Counted from the stretch's first letter, positions 32,722-43,310 are shown. The stretch is DNA of 64,000 nt from Janthinobacterium lividum (GCF_011601275.1 NZ_JAAOLY010000011.1:124001-188000), one strand, 5' to 3'. The notes: generated by a model not told the origin, from the letters alone. Translations and numbers: made by a program.

Positions 32722-34665
32722 ATGACCTCGACCGCATCCAGCACCCCTTATGGCATCTGGCCATCGCCGATCAGCGCGGCCATCGTCGCCGCCGGCGCCT
32801 CGCCGCTGGCGCAGCTGGCCCTGGGCGGTGCGGATGGGGCCGACGTGTTCTGGCTGGCCGGACGCGCCAGCGAGGCGGGCCGCAACACACTGCTGCGCCA
32901 GCGCGGCGCGCGTGTCGACGAACTGACGCCGGCACCGTTCAATGTGCGCACCCGCGTGCATGAATACGGCGGCGGCGCGTATGCCGTGGCCGGCGATACC
33001 GTGTATTTCTCGCATTTCGCCGACAATTGCCTGTACCGCGTGGCCGGCGACGGCGCACCCGAAGCGTTCACCACGGGCGGCAACACGCGCCACGCGGACT
33101 TCGTTGTCGATGCGGCGCGTGCGCGCCTGATCGCCGTGCGCGAGCAACATCCGGACGCAGGCCATGCGCAGCCGGAAAACTGCCTGGCCGCCGTTGGCTT
33201 CGACGGGCGCGAAACGGTGCTGGCACGGGGCCACGATTTTTATGCCGCGCCGCGCTTGTCGCCGGACGGCAACCAGCTGGCCTGGATCAGCTGGGACCAC
33301 CCGCGCCTGCCGTGGCAGGGCACGGAACTGTGGCTGGCCGACGTGCACGCGGACGGCAGCCTCGGTTCGCCACGCCTGATCGCCGGCGGTGCGCGCGAAT
33401 CGATCTGCCAGCCGGAATGGTCGCCGAACGGCTTGCTGCATTTCGTCTCCGACAGCAGCGGCTGGTGGAATCTGTACCGCCTGCACGGCGCCGACATCGA
33501 GGCCCTGTGCCCGATGGAAGCGGAATTTGCCACGCCGCACTGGACCTTCGGCGGCAGCATGTACGGTTTTCTTTCCGACGACGAGATCGTCTGCACGTAT
33601 ATCCAGGCCGGCATCAGCTACCTGGCGCAATTGAACGTGGCGGCGGCCAAGCTCGAGCCGATTCCCCACCCGTACCAGGAAATCCGCGAACTGCGCGTGG
33701 GTCCCGGCTTTGTCGCGCTGCTGGGCGGCAGCCCGACCATCGCGCTGGAACTGGCGCGCATCGATTTGGCTAACCATGAGCTGGAAGTGCTGACCCAATC
33801 GATCGCACAATTGCCCGCGCTCGAGTATCTGTCCGTGCCGCGCAGCTTGAGTTTCCCAAGCAGCAATGGCCGCACGGCCTACGCCTTCTTTTACGCACCC
33901 ACGAATGGCGACGTGCAGGCGCCCGCGGGAACATTACCTCCCGTCATCGTCATCAGCCATGGCGGCCCCACCAGCATGGCCAGCAATACCTTGAAACTGG
34001 CGACGCAGTACTGGACCAGCCGCGGCATCGGCGTGCTCGACGTCAACTATGGCGGCAGCAGCGGCTTCGGCCGCGAATACCGCGACGCGCTGCGCGGGCA
34101 ATGGGGCATCGTCGACGTGGAAGACTGCATCGCCGGCGCGCGCTACCTGGCCGCCAACGGCCTGGCCGACCCGGAGCGCCTGATCATCCGCGGCGGCAGC
34201 GCGGGCGGCCTGACGACCCTGTGCGCATTGACCTTCCACGACGTCTTCAAGGCCGGAGCCAGCTACTATGGCGTATCCGACCTGAAGGGCCTGGACGACG
34301 ATTCGCACAAGTTCGAATCGCGCTACACCGACTACCTGATCGCTTCGCAGCCGCAAGCCGAGGCGCTGTACCGCGAGCGCTCGCCCATCCACCACACGGA
34401 TAAACTGTCGCGCCCGATGATTTTCTTCCAGGGCCTCGACGACAAGGTCGTGCCGCCGCAACAGTCGCAGCTGATGGTCGACGCCCTGCAGGCGCGCGGC
34501 GTACCCGTCGCGTACGTGCCGCTCGAAGGCGAAGGACACGGCTTCCGCAAGGCGGAAAACATCGTACGCACCCTGGACGCGGAACTGTATTTCTACCAGC
34601 GCGTGTTCGGCCTGCCCGTGGCGGCCGGCGAGCCGCCCGTCCACATCGCCAATTTGCCCGCATGA
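32722..34665 (+). CDS. S9-family prolyl oligopeptidase-like serine peptidase
   Basis: The 647-residue protein has an N-terminal beta-propeller-like region (repeated strands such as [20 protein letters not shown] and [20 protein letters not shown]) and a C-terminal alpha/beta-hydrolase domain from about residue 390. The nucleophile Ser lies in GGSAGG near residue 493, the acid in GLDDKVVPP near 574 and the His in GEGHGF near 605, giving a full catalytic triad. It lacks a signal peptide, so it is probably a cytoplasmic dipeptidyl- or acylaminoacyl-peptidase. The stop codon overlaps the start of the following SNF2-family gene by 4 bp. Confidence 0.92.
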   Translation: MTSTASSTPYGIWPSPISAAIVAAGASPLAQLALGGADGADVFWLAGRASEAGRNTLLRQRGARVDELTPAPFNVRTRVHEYGGGAYAVAGDTVYFSHFADNCLYRVAGDGAPEAFTTGGNTRHADFVVDAARARLIAVREQHPDAGHAQPENCLAAVGFDGRETVLARGHDFYAAPRLSPDGNQLAWISWDHPRLPWQGTELWLADVHADGSLGSPRLIAGGARESICQPEWSPNGLLHFVSDSSGWWNLYRLHGADIEALCPMEAEFATPHWTFGGSMYGFLSDDEIVCTYIQAGISYLAQLNVAAAKLEPIPHPYQEIRELRVGPGFVALLGGSPTIALELARIDLANHELEVLTQSIAQLPALEYLSVPRSLSFPSSNGRTAYAFFYAPTNGDVQAPAGTLPPVIVISHGGPTSMASNTLKLATQYWTSRGIGVLDVNYGGSSGFGREYRDALRGQWGIVDVEDCIAGARYLAANGLADPERLIIRGGSAGGLTTLCALTFHDVFKAGASYYGVSDLKGLDDDSHKFESRYTDYLIASQPQAEALYRERSPIHHTDKLSRPMIFFQGLDDKVVPPQQSQLMVDALQARGVPVAYVPLEGEGHGFRKAENIVRTLDAELYFYQRVFGLPVAAGEPPVHIANLPA

Positions 34666-37600
34666 CAGACCAGCTCTTGCTTGACGAATTTGCCGCCCTG
34701 GAGCGGCACGAACAGATGATCCTGGCCTTGCTGGCCATCGCGGGCGAACCGGTGGGCAAGCATGCCGTGTATGAACACTTGCAGCGCGCCAATGTCGTCG
34801 AGCCGGACGGCACGCCGTTCGCCCTGCTCACCGTCACGAACATGCTGCAGCATTTGACGCGGCACGCGCTGGCGTCCGAAGTGGTGGGACGGGGCTTCGC
34901 CTGCGAAGCAAAATTGCGCTGGCCCGCCATGCGCGCGGCCATCGAACACCTGGTGTTTCGCGACCTGTGCCAGGCCATCGAGCTGATCAACCCCGTACGC
35001 CGCAACTGGGATGGCTATGTGGAATTGCGCAGCTACCGGCAAGGCGTCGCGCGCCTGCGCATCGCCCTGCTGCGCAACGACGAGGTGCGCCACGTGGCCG
35101 CCATCCTGGCCGCCTGCATGGCCTGCTATGAAGCGCAGCAGCTGCATCCGCTGATCGAGATTTTCGGCCGGCCGTTCGAGCCGGAAATGCTGTCTTTCGT
35201 CATGCCGCAGCTGCAGGATGACATCCTCGCCGTGCTGCTGGGCAACGCCCCGCGCGAACCGGCCACGGCGCATGCCATCCGCACGTATGCACGCGCCCAC
35301 CACGCGCGCCAGGCGGCCGCCGGCGACCATATCGGCGCCGCCCTGCCGCTGGCCCTGGCCGAAGACGCCCTGCTGTGCGGCGAACTCGACGCAGCCGCCC
35401 GTTACCTGGCAGGCCAGCAGGGACCGCAGGCGCTGTTTGTCGACAGCAGCATCGCCCTGTTGCGCGGCGAACATGCGCACGCCGTGGCGGGCTTCGAAAC
35501 GGCCTTGAAAGGGCTGCGCAAGGAAACAGGCAAGCGCAAGCTGTGCTTCACGGGCATCGGCGGCCATTTGTACGTGTTGGCCCTGCTGCGCGGCAACGAC
35601 GCCAAGCTGCTGAAAAACGCGGAAACCTATCTCGATATCGCCCTGCACGCGCAGCCGAACCACGACAGCATCGTCTACCAGCAACTCAATACCTTGCGCC
35701 TCGTGCGCGCCGGCGTGCAGCTGGCGGAAAGCATCCCCACGCGCAGCTGGGAAACGGGACTGCAGGCGCAGCTGTTCCAGGCCCTGCTGTACTACTGGCT
35801 GGCCCTGCCGCAACTGGCCGAACGCAAGGACCAGTTGCGAGCGCTGGTGCAGCAGGCCGACGCGGCAGGCTACGATTTGATCGCGGCCCAGGCGGCAGGC
35901 TTGCTGGGCTTGATGGGCGAGCCACAGCAGGAGCGCTATGCCACGGCCAAGCGGGCGCAACATGGATTGACGGACATGGCGCCGTGGTTCGAGCGCCAGG
36001 AAGCGTGGCAGCGCCAGCTGAGCGCCCTCATCAACCTGCAGCAGAATGCGCCCGCCGAAGCGCTGGGCGGCGTCTCCCGCCTGGTGTGGCTGGTGGCGTT
36101 CGACCCGCGCTTTGGTCTCACCGCCGTGGAAGTGCGCGAGCAGAAACGCGATGCGCGCGGCGGCTGGAGCAAGGGTCGCGCCATGGGTCTCAAACGCCTG
36201 GCCGAGGAAGCGGGCGACATCGATTTCCTCACGCCGCAAGACGCCCGCGCGGCGGGCAGCATCGCACCTTTTAAACAATACTATTCATCGGCGCCCCGCT
36301 ATGAAGTCGAGCTGGACAAGGCCGCCGTCCTGCTCGTCGGCCACCCGCTCGTGTTCTGGCTCGACAACCCCGACACGCGCGTGGAACTGATCGCCGGCGC
36401 ACCCGAGCTCCTGATCAAGTCGCACGAGGGGCAGCTGTGGCTGGGCATGCAGCCGCCGCTGCCCGACAGCGGCAGCAATGTCGTGGTGCAGCGCGAGACG
36501 CCAACGCGCCTGCGCGTCGTGCACATCCTCGACGAGCACCGGCGCATCGGCGCCATCGTGGGCCTGGGCCTGTCCGTGCCGCTGCATGCGGAGAAACAGG
36601 TGATGCAGGCGATCGGCGCCATCTCGTCCATGGTCACTGTGCAATCGGACATCGGCGGCGGCGCCAGCGACGCGGAAGCGATCACGGCCGACCACCGCCT
36701 GCACGTGCACCTGCTGCCCTACCAGCAGGGCCTGAAAATGCAGATTTTAGTCCGCCCGCTGCTCGACAACGGCGCCTATTACGCGCCGGGCAGCGGCGCC
36801 GAAAGCGTGTTTGCCGACGTGGCGGGCCGGGCCGTTCAAGCGCGGCGCGACCTGAACGCGGAACGCGAAGCGCAGCGCCAGCTCATTGGTAAATGCCTGG
36901 TGCTGGAAGAGGCGCAAGAAGAGCATGGCGAATGGCTGCTGGGCCAGCCTGCGCTGGGCCTGCAACTGCTGGTGGAGCTGCAGGCGCTCGATCCTGCCAA
37001 CGTGCTGCTGGCCTGGCCGGAAGGCGAAACCATGCGCGTGTCGAAACGCATCGACAGCGGCCAGATGCGCTTGAATATCAAGAGCGAAAAAGACTGGTTT
37101 GCCGCCAGCGGCGAAGTGCGGATCGATGAAGACAAGGTGATGGATTTGCGCGCCCTGCTCGACTTGATGCAGAACAATAAAAGCCGCTTCGTGGCCCTGG
37201 GCGACAACCAGTTCCTGGCCCTCAGCGACGAATTGCACCGGCGCCTGTCCGAGCTGGCCGCGTATGGCGAAGCGCATGCCGATGGCGTGCACATCCACCC
37301 GCTGGCCGCCTTCGCGCTGGAAGAGCTGGCCAGCGATGCGGGCGGCGTCAAGGCGGACAAACTGTGGCGCGAACACTTGCTGCGCCTGCGCGCCCTCGAT
37401 GATTATCAGCCGCAGCTGCCCAGCACCTTGCAGGCGGACTTGCGCGACTACCAGCTGGCTGGCTTTGAATGGCTGGCGCGCCTGGCGCACTGGGGCGTGG
37501 GCGCCTGCCTGGCCGACGACATGGGGCTCGGCAAGACCTTGCAGGCGCTGGCATTGATCCTGGCGCGCGCGCCGAACGGCCCGACCCTCGTCGTCGCCCC

Positions 37601-38831
37601 CACGTCCGTCTGCATGAACTGGATCAGCGAAGCGCAGCGCTTCGCGCCCACCTTGAACATCAAACTGTTCGGCAGCGGCGACCGCGCCGACATGCTGGAA
37701 ACATTGCAACCCTTCGACGTGGTGGTGGCCAGCTATGGCTTGCTGCAGCAGGAAGCGGCCATGTTTGCCGGCGTGCACTGGCATACGATCGTGCTCGACG
37801 AAGCGCAGGCGATCAAGAATGGCGCCACCAAACGCTCGCAAGCCGTGATGGCCCTGCAAGGCGATTTTCGCATGGTGGCCAGCGGCACGCCGCTGGAAAA
37901 CCACCTGGGCGAATTGTGGAATCTGTTCCGCTTCATCAACCCCGGTTTGCTGGGCACCCTCGACCAGTTCAATTTGCGCTTCGCCGGGCCGATTGAAAAG
38001 GACCAGGATAAACGGGCGGCGGCCGGTGCGCGCTTGCGCTTGCGCCGATTGATCGCGCCGTTCATCTTGCGCCGCACCAAGACGCAAGTGCTGTCGGAAT
38101 TGCCATCGCGCACGGAAATCGTGCTGGAAGTGGAATTGTCGCCGCAGGAAACGGCGCTGTACGAATCGTTGCGCCGCGAAGCGCTGGAAAAGCTGGCCAT
38201 GGTGGAAGGGCCGGCGTCCAAGAAAGCCATCCAGATCCTGGCCGAGATCATGAAGCTGCGCCGCGCCTGCTGCAATCCGCAACTGGTGGCGCCGGAATTG
38301 GGCCTGGCCAGCAGCAAGCTGGCGGCCTTCGCCCAACTGCTATCGGGCTTGCTGGAAAACCGCCACAAGGTACTCGTCTTCAGCCAGTTCGTCGACCATC
38401 TGACCCTGATCCGCCAGCATCTCGAGCAGCATGGCGTGCGCTACCAGTATCTCGACGGCAGCACGCCCATGCAGGAACGCAAGCGCCGCGTCGATGCATT
38501 CCAGGCGGGCGAAGGTGATGTCTTCCTGATCAGCCTGAAGGCGGGCGGCATGGGCATCAATTTGACGGCCGCCGATTACGTGATCCACATGGACCCATGG
38601 TGGAACCCGGCCGTGGAAGACCAGGCCTCGGACCGCGCCCACCGCATGGGCCAATTGCGTCCCGTCACCATCTACCGCCTGGTGGCCAAGCACACGATCG
38701 AGGAAGGCATCGTCGAATTGCACCAGCACAAGCGCGACCTGGCCGACAGCCTGTTGGAAGGCAGCGACGCGGCCGCGCGCATGTCGGCCAATGACATGCT
38801 GGGCATGCTGCAGGAAGGGTTGAAGCGATGA
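34662..38831 (+). CDS. Large SNF2-family DEAD/DEAH-box ATPase
   Basis: The 1389-residue protein has an SNF2 helicase core at about residues 920-1385: Walker A DDMGLGKTLQAL near 953, DEAQ box VLDEAQAIKN near 1045, ASGTPLENHLGELWNLF, and the C-terminal lobe with SQFVDHLTLIRQHL, LKAGGMGINLTAADYVIHMD and DRAHRMGQLRPV. The first 900 residues have no motif I can name; part looks like helical repeats (residues 60-470) followed by a beta-rich region. No CxCxxH SWIM finger is seen, unlike many bacterial SNF2 proteins. It presumably remodels protein-DNA complexes; the role is unknown. It is translationally coupled to the S9 peptidase. Confidence 0.9.
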   Translation: MTDQLLLDEFAALERHEQMILALLAIAGEPVGKHAVYEHLQRANVVEPDGTPFALLTVTNMLQHLTRHALASEVVGRGFACEAKLRWPAMRAAIEHLVFRDLCQAIELINPVRRNWDGYVELRSYRQGVARLRIALLRNDEVRHVAAILAACMACYEAQQLHPLIEIFGRPFEPEMLSFVMPQLQDDILAVLLGNAPREPATAHAIRTYARAHHARQAAAGDHIGAALPLALAEDALLCGELDAAARYLAGQQGPQALFVDSSIALLRGEHAHAVAGFETALKGLRKETGKRKLCFTGIGGHLYVLALLRGNDAKLLKNAETYLDIALHAQPNHDSIVYQQLNTLRLVRAGVQLAESIPTRSWETGLQAQLFQALLYYWLALPQLAERKDQLRALVQQADAAGYDLIAAQAAGLLGLMGEPQQERYATAKRAQHGLTDMAPWFERQEAWQRQLSALINLQQNAPAEALGGVSRLVWLVAFDPRFGLTAVEVREQKRDARGGWSKGRAMGLKRLAEEAGDIDFLTPQDARAAGSIAPFKQYYSSAPRYEVELDKAAVLLVGHPLVFWLDNPDTRVELIAGAPELLIKSHEGQLWLGMQPPLPDSGSNVVVQRETPTRLRVVHILDEHRRIGAIVGLGLSVPLHAEKQVMQAIGAISSMVTVQSDIGGGASDAEAITADHRLHVHLLPYQQGLKMQILVRPLLDNGAYYAPGSGAESVFADVAGRAVQARRDLNAEREAQRQLIGKCLVLEEAQEEHGEWLLGQPALGLQLLVELQALDPANVLLAWPEGETMRVSKRIDSGQMRLNIKSEKDWFAASGEVRIDEDKVMDLRALLDLMQNNKSRFVALGDNQFLALSDELHRRLSELAAYGEAHADGVHIHPLAAFALEELASDAGGVKADKLWREHLLRLRALDDYQPQLPSTLQADLRDYQLAGFEWLARLAHWGVGACLADDMGLGKTLQALALILARAPNGPTLVVAPTSVCMNWISEAQRFAPTLNIKLFGSGDRADMLETLQPFDVVVASYGLLQQEAAMFAGVHWHTIVLDEAQAIKNGATKRSQAVMALQGDFRMVASGTPLENHLGELWNLFRFINPGLLGTLDQFNLRFAGPIEKDQDKRAAAGARLRLRRLIAPFILRRTKTQVLSELPSRTEIVLEVELSPQETALYESLRREALEKLAMVEGPASKKAIQILAEIMKLRRACCNPQLVAPELGLASSKLAAFAQLLSGLLENRHKVLVFSQFVDHLTLIRQHLEQHGVRYQYLDGSTPMQERKRRVDAFQAGEGDVFLISLKAGGMGINLTAADYVIHMDPWWNPAVEDQASDRAHRMGQLRPVTIYRLVAKHTIEEGIVELHQHKRDLADSLLEGSDAAARMSANDMLGMLQEGLKR

Positions 38832-38900
38832 GATTGAAAAAATGAGCGGCGCCGCCGCGTTCCATGCGATGATCGTTTTTCCGTTTTTCTTTCCTGCCCC

Positions 38901-39389
38901 ATGACCGACTTTATCGCCACCAGCGCCGGCCAGCGCGCGACCTTCCTGTGCGGCAAATCCTGGACCGCTTACGCCAGCACCTTCGTCATTGCCGTGCTGC
39001 TGTTCTTTGCCGCCCTGCCGCTGGCCTTCAAGTACAACACGCGCGCCGCCTTTGTCGTGCTGATCGGCTCGGCCCTGATCGTCGGCTACCGCCTGCTGAC
39101 GATACGCAGCTACCAGCTGTACTACGACGAGGCGGGCGTGTGGCTGGCCTCCGGCATCTTGCCGTGGAAAAAGAAACTCACGGGCGTCAAATGGCGCGAC
39201 ATGGATGAAGCCGTCTATGAAACGAACTTCTGGAGCTGGCTGTTCCAGTCCTACACGGTACGCGTCAGCCAGCGCTACACGCAGGAAACGGAGATCCACG
39301 CCACCGGCATGGCGCGCGGCAAGGATGCCGTGGCGGCCATCAATGCGCGCCACCAGGAGCTGCTGCACGGCAGCGCCATCGTCGTCTAG
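38901..39389 (+). CDS. Small membrane protein with PH-like C-terminal domain
   Basis: The 162-residue protein has two adjacent membrane segments (about residues 22-43 and 48-68) and a cytoplasmic C-terminal domain. The pattern YQLYYDEAGVWLASGILPWK followed by TGVKWRDMDEAVYETNFWSW resembles bacterial PH-like (YdbT-type) domains. I cannot name a family with certainty and no function is known. It sits 69 bp after the SNF2 gene on the same strand and may be the last gene of that unit; no terminator is evident between them. Confidence 0.75.
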   Translation: MTDFIATSAGQRATFLCGKSWTAYASTFVIAVLLFFAALPLAFKYNTRAAFVVLIGSALIVGYRLLTIRSYQLYYDEAGVWLASGILPWKKKLTGVKWRDMDEAVYETNFWSWLFQSYTVRVSQRYTQETEIHATGMARGKDAVAAINARHQELLHGSAIVV

Positions 39390-39527
39390 CGCCGCAGGGG
39401 CAATTAGTGCTAATCTTTAGGCCGCCCAGGCAAGCAAGGCCAACCTTTCAATAGTTGTTTGTTACTTATATTATCAGTTTATTATTTTCTGATAGGAACA
39501 AACGACAAAATATTCAAGAGATAAACT

Positions 39528-41390
39528 ATGCTGACAAGAAATAAAGTTGCGCTCGCCGCATTGATGATGGCCTTTACCCTGACACCAGCCAGCGCCGCCA
39601 AGAAGCCGCAGAAAAGCGGCAAGGCCAGCACCAGCAGCAGCAAGAAAAAAACCGGCGCCAAGAAGGCGGCCGTCGCCACGGCCGCGACAGCAGCCACGAT
39701 CGCGGCCGTCGCCAGCGAGAACAGCAGCGACCGCTCCATGAATAACCTGAGCGGCCAATTCCTCACGGCCCTGTGGCGCCTGGATCCGGAAAGCGCGATT
39801 TCGGTCGGTAAGTACGATGGCGCCGCCAACCTGAGCATTCCCGACGCGGCCAGCCGCCAGAAGCAACTGGCCTTTATCGAAGAATGGCTGGGCAAGTTCG
39901 GCAAGCTGAACGCCGGCAAAATGTCGGACAAGCAGCGCACCGACCTGGCCTTGCTGACCAATAAACTGCAATCGGACCGCTGGTATCTGACCACCTTCCG
40001 CGAATTCGAATGGAATCCCGCCCAGTACAACGTGGCCGGTTCCATCGACTTCATCCTGAACACGGAATACGCGGCCCAGCCGCAGCGCCTGCGCACCTTG
40101 CTCAAGCGCATCGCCACCGTGCCGCAATATTATGCGGCTGCACGCGCCAGCATCGTCAATCCCACGCGCGAACACACGCAGCTGGCCATCGCCCAGAGCG
40201 CCGGCGTGCTCAGCGTGCTTGACGACCTGAACAAGACGGCACAGGGCTCCATCCTGACACCGACGGAAAAACAGTTGTACAACGCGCGCATCGCCGCAGC
40301 CCGCACGGCCGTGCAAGGCTATGCGGCCTGGCTGACGGAACTGGATGCGGCGCTGGCGCAGAACGGCAATGCGCGCTCCTTCCGCATCGGCAAGGATTTA
40401 TATGAACAGAAATTTGCCTACGATATCCAGGCCAGCGTGAGCGCCGAGCAGATGTACCAGAAGGCCCTGGCCGCGCGCGAAAAGCTGCTCGAGCACATGG
40501 ATAGCCTGTCCGACGAGCTGTGGGTGAAAACCATGGGCGCCACGGCCAAGCCGGCGGACCGCACGGCAAAGATCGGCATGGTGATCGACAAGCTCTCCAG
40601 CAACCACGTGGCGGCCGCCGACTTCGTGCCGGAAATCCGCCGCCAGATCCCGGAACTGCAGGAATGGGTGACCAGCCACAACCTGCTGACGATGGACCCG
40701 AAAAAGCCTCTGGTCGTGCGTGAAACACCCGCTTACCAGCGCGGCGTGGCCGGCGCCAGCATCGAGGCGCCCGGCCCCTACCGTCCACAGGACCGCACCT
40801 ATTACAACGTGACGCCGCTCGATGGCGAAACGCCGGAACAGGCGGAAAGCAGCTTGCGCGAATACAACCACTGGATCTTGCAGATCCTGAATATCCACGA
40901 AGCCATCCCCGGCCATTACACGCAGCTCGTCTACGCCAACAAGTCGCCGTCCCTGGTCAAATCGATCTTCGGCAATGGCGCCATGATCGAAGGCTGGGCC
41001 GTGTATGGCGAACGCATGATGCTCGAATCGGGCTATGGCAACAACGCGCCGGAAATGTGGCTGATGTATTCGAAGTGGAACTTGCGCAGCGTCACCAACA
41101 CCATCCTCGACTACAGCGTGCACGTGCTGGGCATGACGGAAGCGCAAGCGCTCGACCTGCTGACGCGGCAGGCCTTCCAGACCCAGCGTGAAGCCAAGGA
41201 AAAATGGCGCCGCGTGCAACTGAGCTCGGTGCAACTGACCAGCTATTTCAGCGGCTACAGCGAAATCATGGACTTGCGCGAACAGCGCAAGCAAGCGCTG
41301 GGCAGCAAGTTCGTGCTGAAGGATTTCCACGAACAATTCCTCAGCTACGGCAGCGCGCCCGTAAAAGTCATCAAGGAATTGATGAATTAA
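39528..41390 (+). CDS. Exported DUF885-family protein (putative metallohydrolase)
   Basis: The 620-residue protein has an N-terminal signal peptide (LALAALMMAFTLTPASAA-like core, cleavage near SAA), then a Lys/Ser/Ala-rich linker to about residue 65. The DUF885 domain follows, with the family motif NIHEAIPGHYTQ near residue 455. The HExxxGH pattern and a later Glu in GAMIEGWAVYGE are typical of this putative peptidase/hydrolase family, which should act in the periplasm. The substrate is unknown. It has its own terminator (41412-41436) and an AT-rich leader. Confidence 0.9.
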   Translation: MLTRNKVALAALMMAFTLTPASAAKKPQKSGKASTSSSKKKTGAKKAAVATAATAATIAAVASENSSDRSMNNLSGQFLTALWRLDPESAISVGKYDGAANLSIPDAASRQKQLAFIEEWLGKFGKLNAGKMSDKQRTDLALLTNKLQSDRWYLTTFREFEWNPAQYNVAGSIDFILNTEYAAQPQRLRTLLKRIATVPQYYAAARASIVNPTREHTQLAIAQSAGVLSVLDDLNKTAQGSILTPTEKQLYNARIAAARTAVQGYAAWLTELDAALAQNGNARSFRIGKDLYEQKFAYDIQASVSAEQMYQKALAAREKLLEHMDSLSDELWVKTMGATAKPADRTAKIGMVIDKLSSNHVAAADFVPEIRRQIPELQEWVTSHNLLTMDPKKPLVVRETPAYQRGVAGASIEAPGPYRPQDRTYYNVTPLDGETPEQAESSLREYNHWILQILNIHEAIPGHYTQLVYANKSPSLVKSIFGNGAMIEGWAVYGERMMLESGYGNNAPEMWLMYSKWNLRSVTNTILDYSVHVLGMTEAQALDLLTRQAFQTQREAKEKWRRVQLSSVQLTSYFSGYSEIMDLREQRKQALGSKFVLKDFHEQFLSYGSAPVKVIKELMN

Positions 41391-41411
41391 CTCGTACGCA
41401 TCTCATCGTGC

Positions 41412-41436
41412 AAAGGGCGCTGCGGCGCCCTTTTTT
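41412..41436 (+). terminator. Intrinsic terminator of the DUF885 gene
   Basis: AAAGGGCGC (41412-41420) pairs with GCGCCCTTT (41425-41433) around a 4-nt loop. The right arm runs into a T6 tract, 22 bp after the stop codon. Confidence 0.92.
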
Positions 41437-41571
41437 ATGCTTCCCTCCCGCGTTTGCGCCAGCGCAAACCATCCCGCTCCATGGGCGTTAATCTGCTGTG
41501 AAGGCAGGCGCCACCGCACTCCTCACTGGCAATTGCCGATTTTCCTGCTAGGCTGGATATCAGGAGCGTCC

Positions 41572-41940
41572 ATGCATATGCCTATTCAGTTTGACACCCT
41601 CGATTACGCCAAACGCCTCGCCTCGGCAGGCGTACCCACGCCACAGGCGGAAGCCCATGCAGCGGCCCTGGGCGAGGTGCTGGGGTCTGCCGTGGTCGTG
41701 CATGGCGAACTGGCGGCGCTGGAGCGCAATGTGCTGGGGGAAATCAAACTGGCCGAGCAAAAAGTCGATACCAAGTTAGGCGCGCTGGAATTGAAGGTGG
41801 ATGCGCTGGAGCAGAAGTTCGATGCCCGTCTGGAACGCCTGGACTTGCGCCAGGGCGCGGACATGAAACATGTGTACTGGATGATGAGCACTTTGATCCT
41901 GCTCAACTTGGGCATCCTCAGCAAACTGATGCTGCAGTAA
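41572..41940 (+). CDS. Coiled-coil, tail-anchored DUF1640-like protein
   Basis: The 122-residue protein is similar in layout to the DUF1640/CCDC90 group. Residues 5-40 contain FDTLDYAKRLASAGVPTPQA, the family N-terminus. A heptad coiled coil follows (residues 45-95, LAALERNVLGEIKLAEQKVD and similar), and a C-terminal membrane helix ends the protein (WMMSTLILLNLGILSKLMLQ). Eukaryotic homologues regulate the mitochondrial calcium uniporter; bacterial function is unknown. GGAG lies 7 nt before the ATG at 41572, with a second possible ATG two codons later. It is convergent with tatC and shares its terminator region. Confidence 0.85.
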   Translation: MHMPIQFDTLDYAKRLASAGVPTPQAEAHAAALGEVLGSAVVVHGELAALERNVLGEIKLAEQKVDTKLGALELKVDALEQKFDARLERLDLRQGADMKHVYWMMSTLILLNLGILSKLMLQ

Positions 41941-41963
41941 GCACCCACCTGCCCATCCGGCAA

Positions 41964-41999
41964 TAAAAAAGCCGCTGCTCCCGAAAGAGGCCAGCGGCT
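41964..41999 (-). terminator. Intrinsic terminator of the his-hinT-tat unit
   Basis: AGCCGCTG (41970-41977) pairs with CAGCGGCT (41992-41999) around 14 nt that can pair further. On the minus strand a T6 run follows. It lies 25 bp past the tatC stop. Confidence 0.88.
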
Positions 42000-42024
42000 A
42001 TTGCGTGTGCGTTTCCCAGGTCGT

Positions 42025-42780
42025 CTAGGACGCTTCTTCCGGCGCCTGCGTGGCCTTGACAAAGATGGGCGCCACCAGCAGGCCCAGTTCAAACAGCAAG
42101 CACATCGGGATGGCCAGCGAGAACTGGCTGACGACGTCCGGCGGCGTGACGATGGCGGCAATCACGAAGGCGCCAACGATGATGTAGGGACGCACTTCCT
42201 TGAGTTTCGCAATGGAAACAAGTCCCATGCGCACGAGGATCACCACCACCACGGGCACTTCGAAGGTGGCGCCAAAGGCCAGGCACATCGACATGACGAA
42301 ATCGAGGTAGTTTTCGATATCGGGCGTGACGGCGATCGACGACGGCGAAAAGTCGCTGATGAAGTGGAAGACGCGGCCAAACACAAAGAAATAGCAAAAG
42401 GCCACGCCGGCCATGAACAGCAGGGAAGACGAGATGACGAGCGGCGCGATCAGACGCTTTTCATGCGTGTACAGGCCGGGCGCGATAAACGCCCACATCT
42501 GGTACAGCACCCAGGGCAAGGCGACGATGAAGGCGATCACCAGGGTCACTTTCATCGGCACGAGGAACGGCGAAATGACACCGGTGGCGATCATTTTCGA
42601 GCCGGCTGGCAGCGAGGCGATCATCGGCGCCGCAATAAAATCGTAGATGTGAGAAGGGCCGGGCCAGTAGAACAGCACGGCGCAAACGACGGCGATGCCG
42701 ATCGAGGCCTTGACCAGGCGGTTGCGCAGCTCGACCAGATGCGAGATAAAAGTTTCTTCCACCGGGGATTTGCTACTCAT
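42025..42780 (-). CDS. tatC: Sec-independent protein translocase subunit TatC
   Basis: The 251-residue six-helix inner-membrane protein is the receptor for twin-arginine signal peptides. The N-terminal FISHLVELRNRLVKASIGIA is the TatC signature, and the conserved periplasmic and cytoplasmic loops (FLVPMKVTLVIAFIVALPWV) are present. Its start overlaps the tatB stop by 4 bp. It closes the his-hinT-tatABC run and is followed by a terminator. Confidence 0.95.
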   Translation of the reverse strand: MSSKSPVEETFISHLVELRNRLVKASIGIAVVCAVLFYWPGPSHIYDFIAAPMIASLPAGSKMIATGVISPFLVPMKVTLVIAFIVALPWVLYQMWAFIAPGLYTHEKRLIAPLVISSSLLFMAGVAFCYFFVFGRVFHFISDFSPSSIAVTPDIENYLDFVMSMCLAFGATFEVPVVVVILVRMGLVSIAKLKEVRPYIIVGAFVIAAIVTPPDVVSQFSLAIPMCLLFELGLLVAPIFVKATQAPEEAS

Positions 42781-43310
42781 GAGTAAAAGGAGGAGGAACT
42801 GGCGCGCGGACGGAAGCGCGCCACGCGGGCGGCGGCCGACTGCACGTGCAGCTTGCCGCCATGGCGCTGCTTGTACCAGCCAGGGATGGCGGAATTGCGC
42901 ACCAGCTTCTTGCGGCGGAATTCGCGCGCCTTGCGAGCCAAGTCTTCATTGGTGGCGCGCAGCATGGCTTCATGGGCATCGTGATGCTCATCATACGAGC
43001 TCGAATCGCCGCGCCAGGCGTTTTCCACCTCGGCCAGATTGCCGGAGATCGAGTTTTCCACGCCATGCATGGATTTCTCCACGCTTTGCTTGACGGAATG
43101 GGCTGCATCCTGCACTTCCTTCTGCAGGTTTTTCAGCTCTTCCATTTCAATTTCGCGCGAGACTTCGGACTTCACCTGGTTCAGGTAGCGTTGCGCGCGG
43201 CCATACAGGGTACCGGCCATGCGCGCCACTCTCGGCAACTTTTCAGGGCCGATGACTATCAACGCAACCACGCCGATGATGGCGATTTTAGAGAGACCGA
43301 GATCGATCAT
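42777..43310 (-). CDS. tatB: Sec-independent protein translocase subunit TatB
   Basis: The 177-residue protein has an N-terminal membrane helix and hinge (MIDLGLSKIAIIGVVALIVI, then GPEKLPRVARMAG), an amphipathic helix to about residue 65 and a long charged coiled C-terminal region ending in a basic, Ser-rich tail. It forms the TatBC substrate-binding complex. Length and order are as expected for TatB rather than TatA. It lies 48 bp after tatA. Confidence 0.94.
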   Translation of the reverse strand: MIDLGLSKIAIIGVVALIVIGPEKLPRVARMAGTLYGRAQRYLNQVKSEVSREIEMEELKNLQKEVQDAAHSVKQSVEKSMHGVENSISGNLAEVENAWRGDSSSYDEHHDAHEAMLRATNEDLARKAREFRRKKLVRNSAIPGWYKQRHGGKLHVQSAAARVARFRPRASSSSFYS

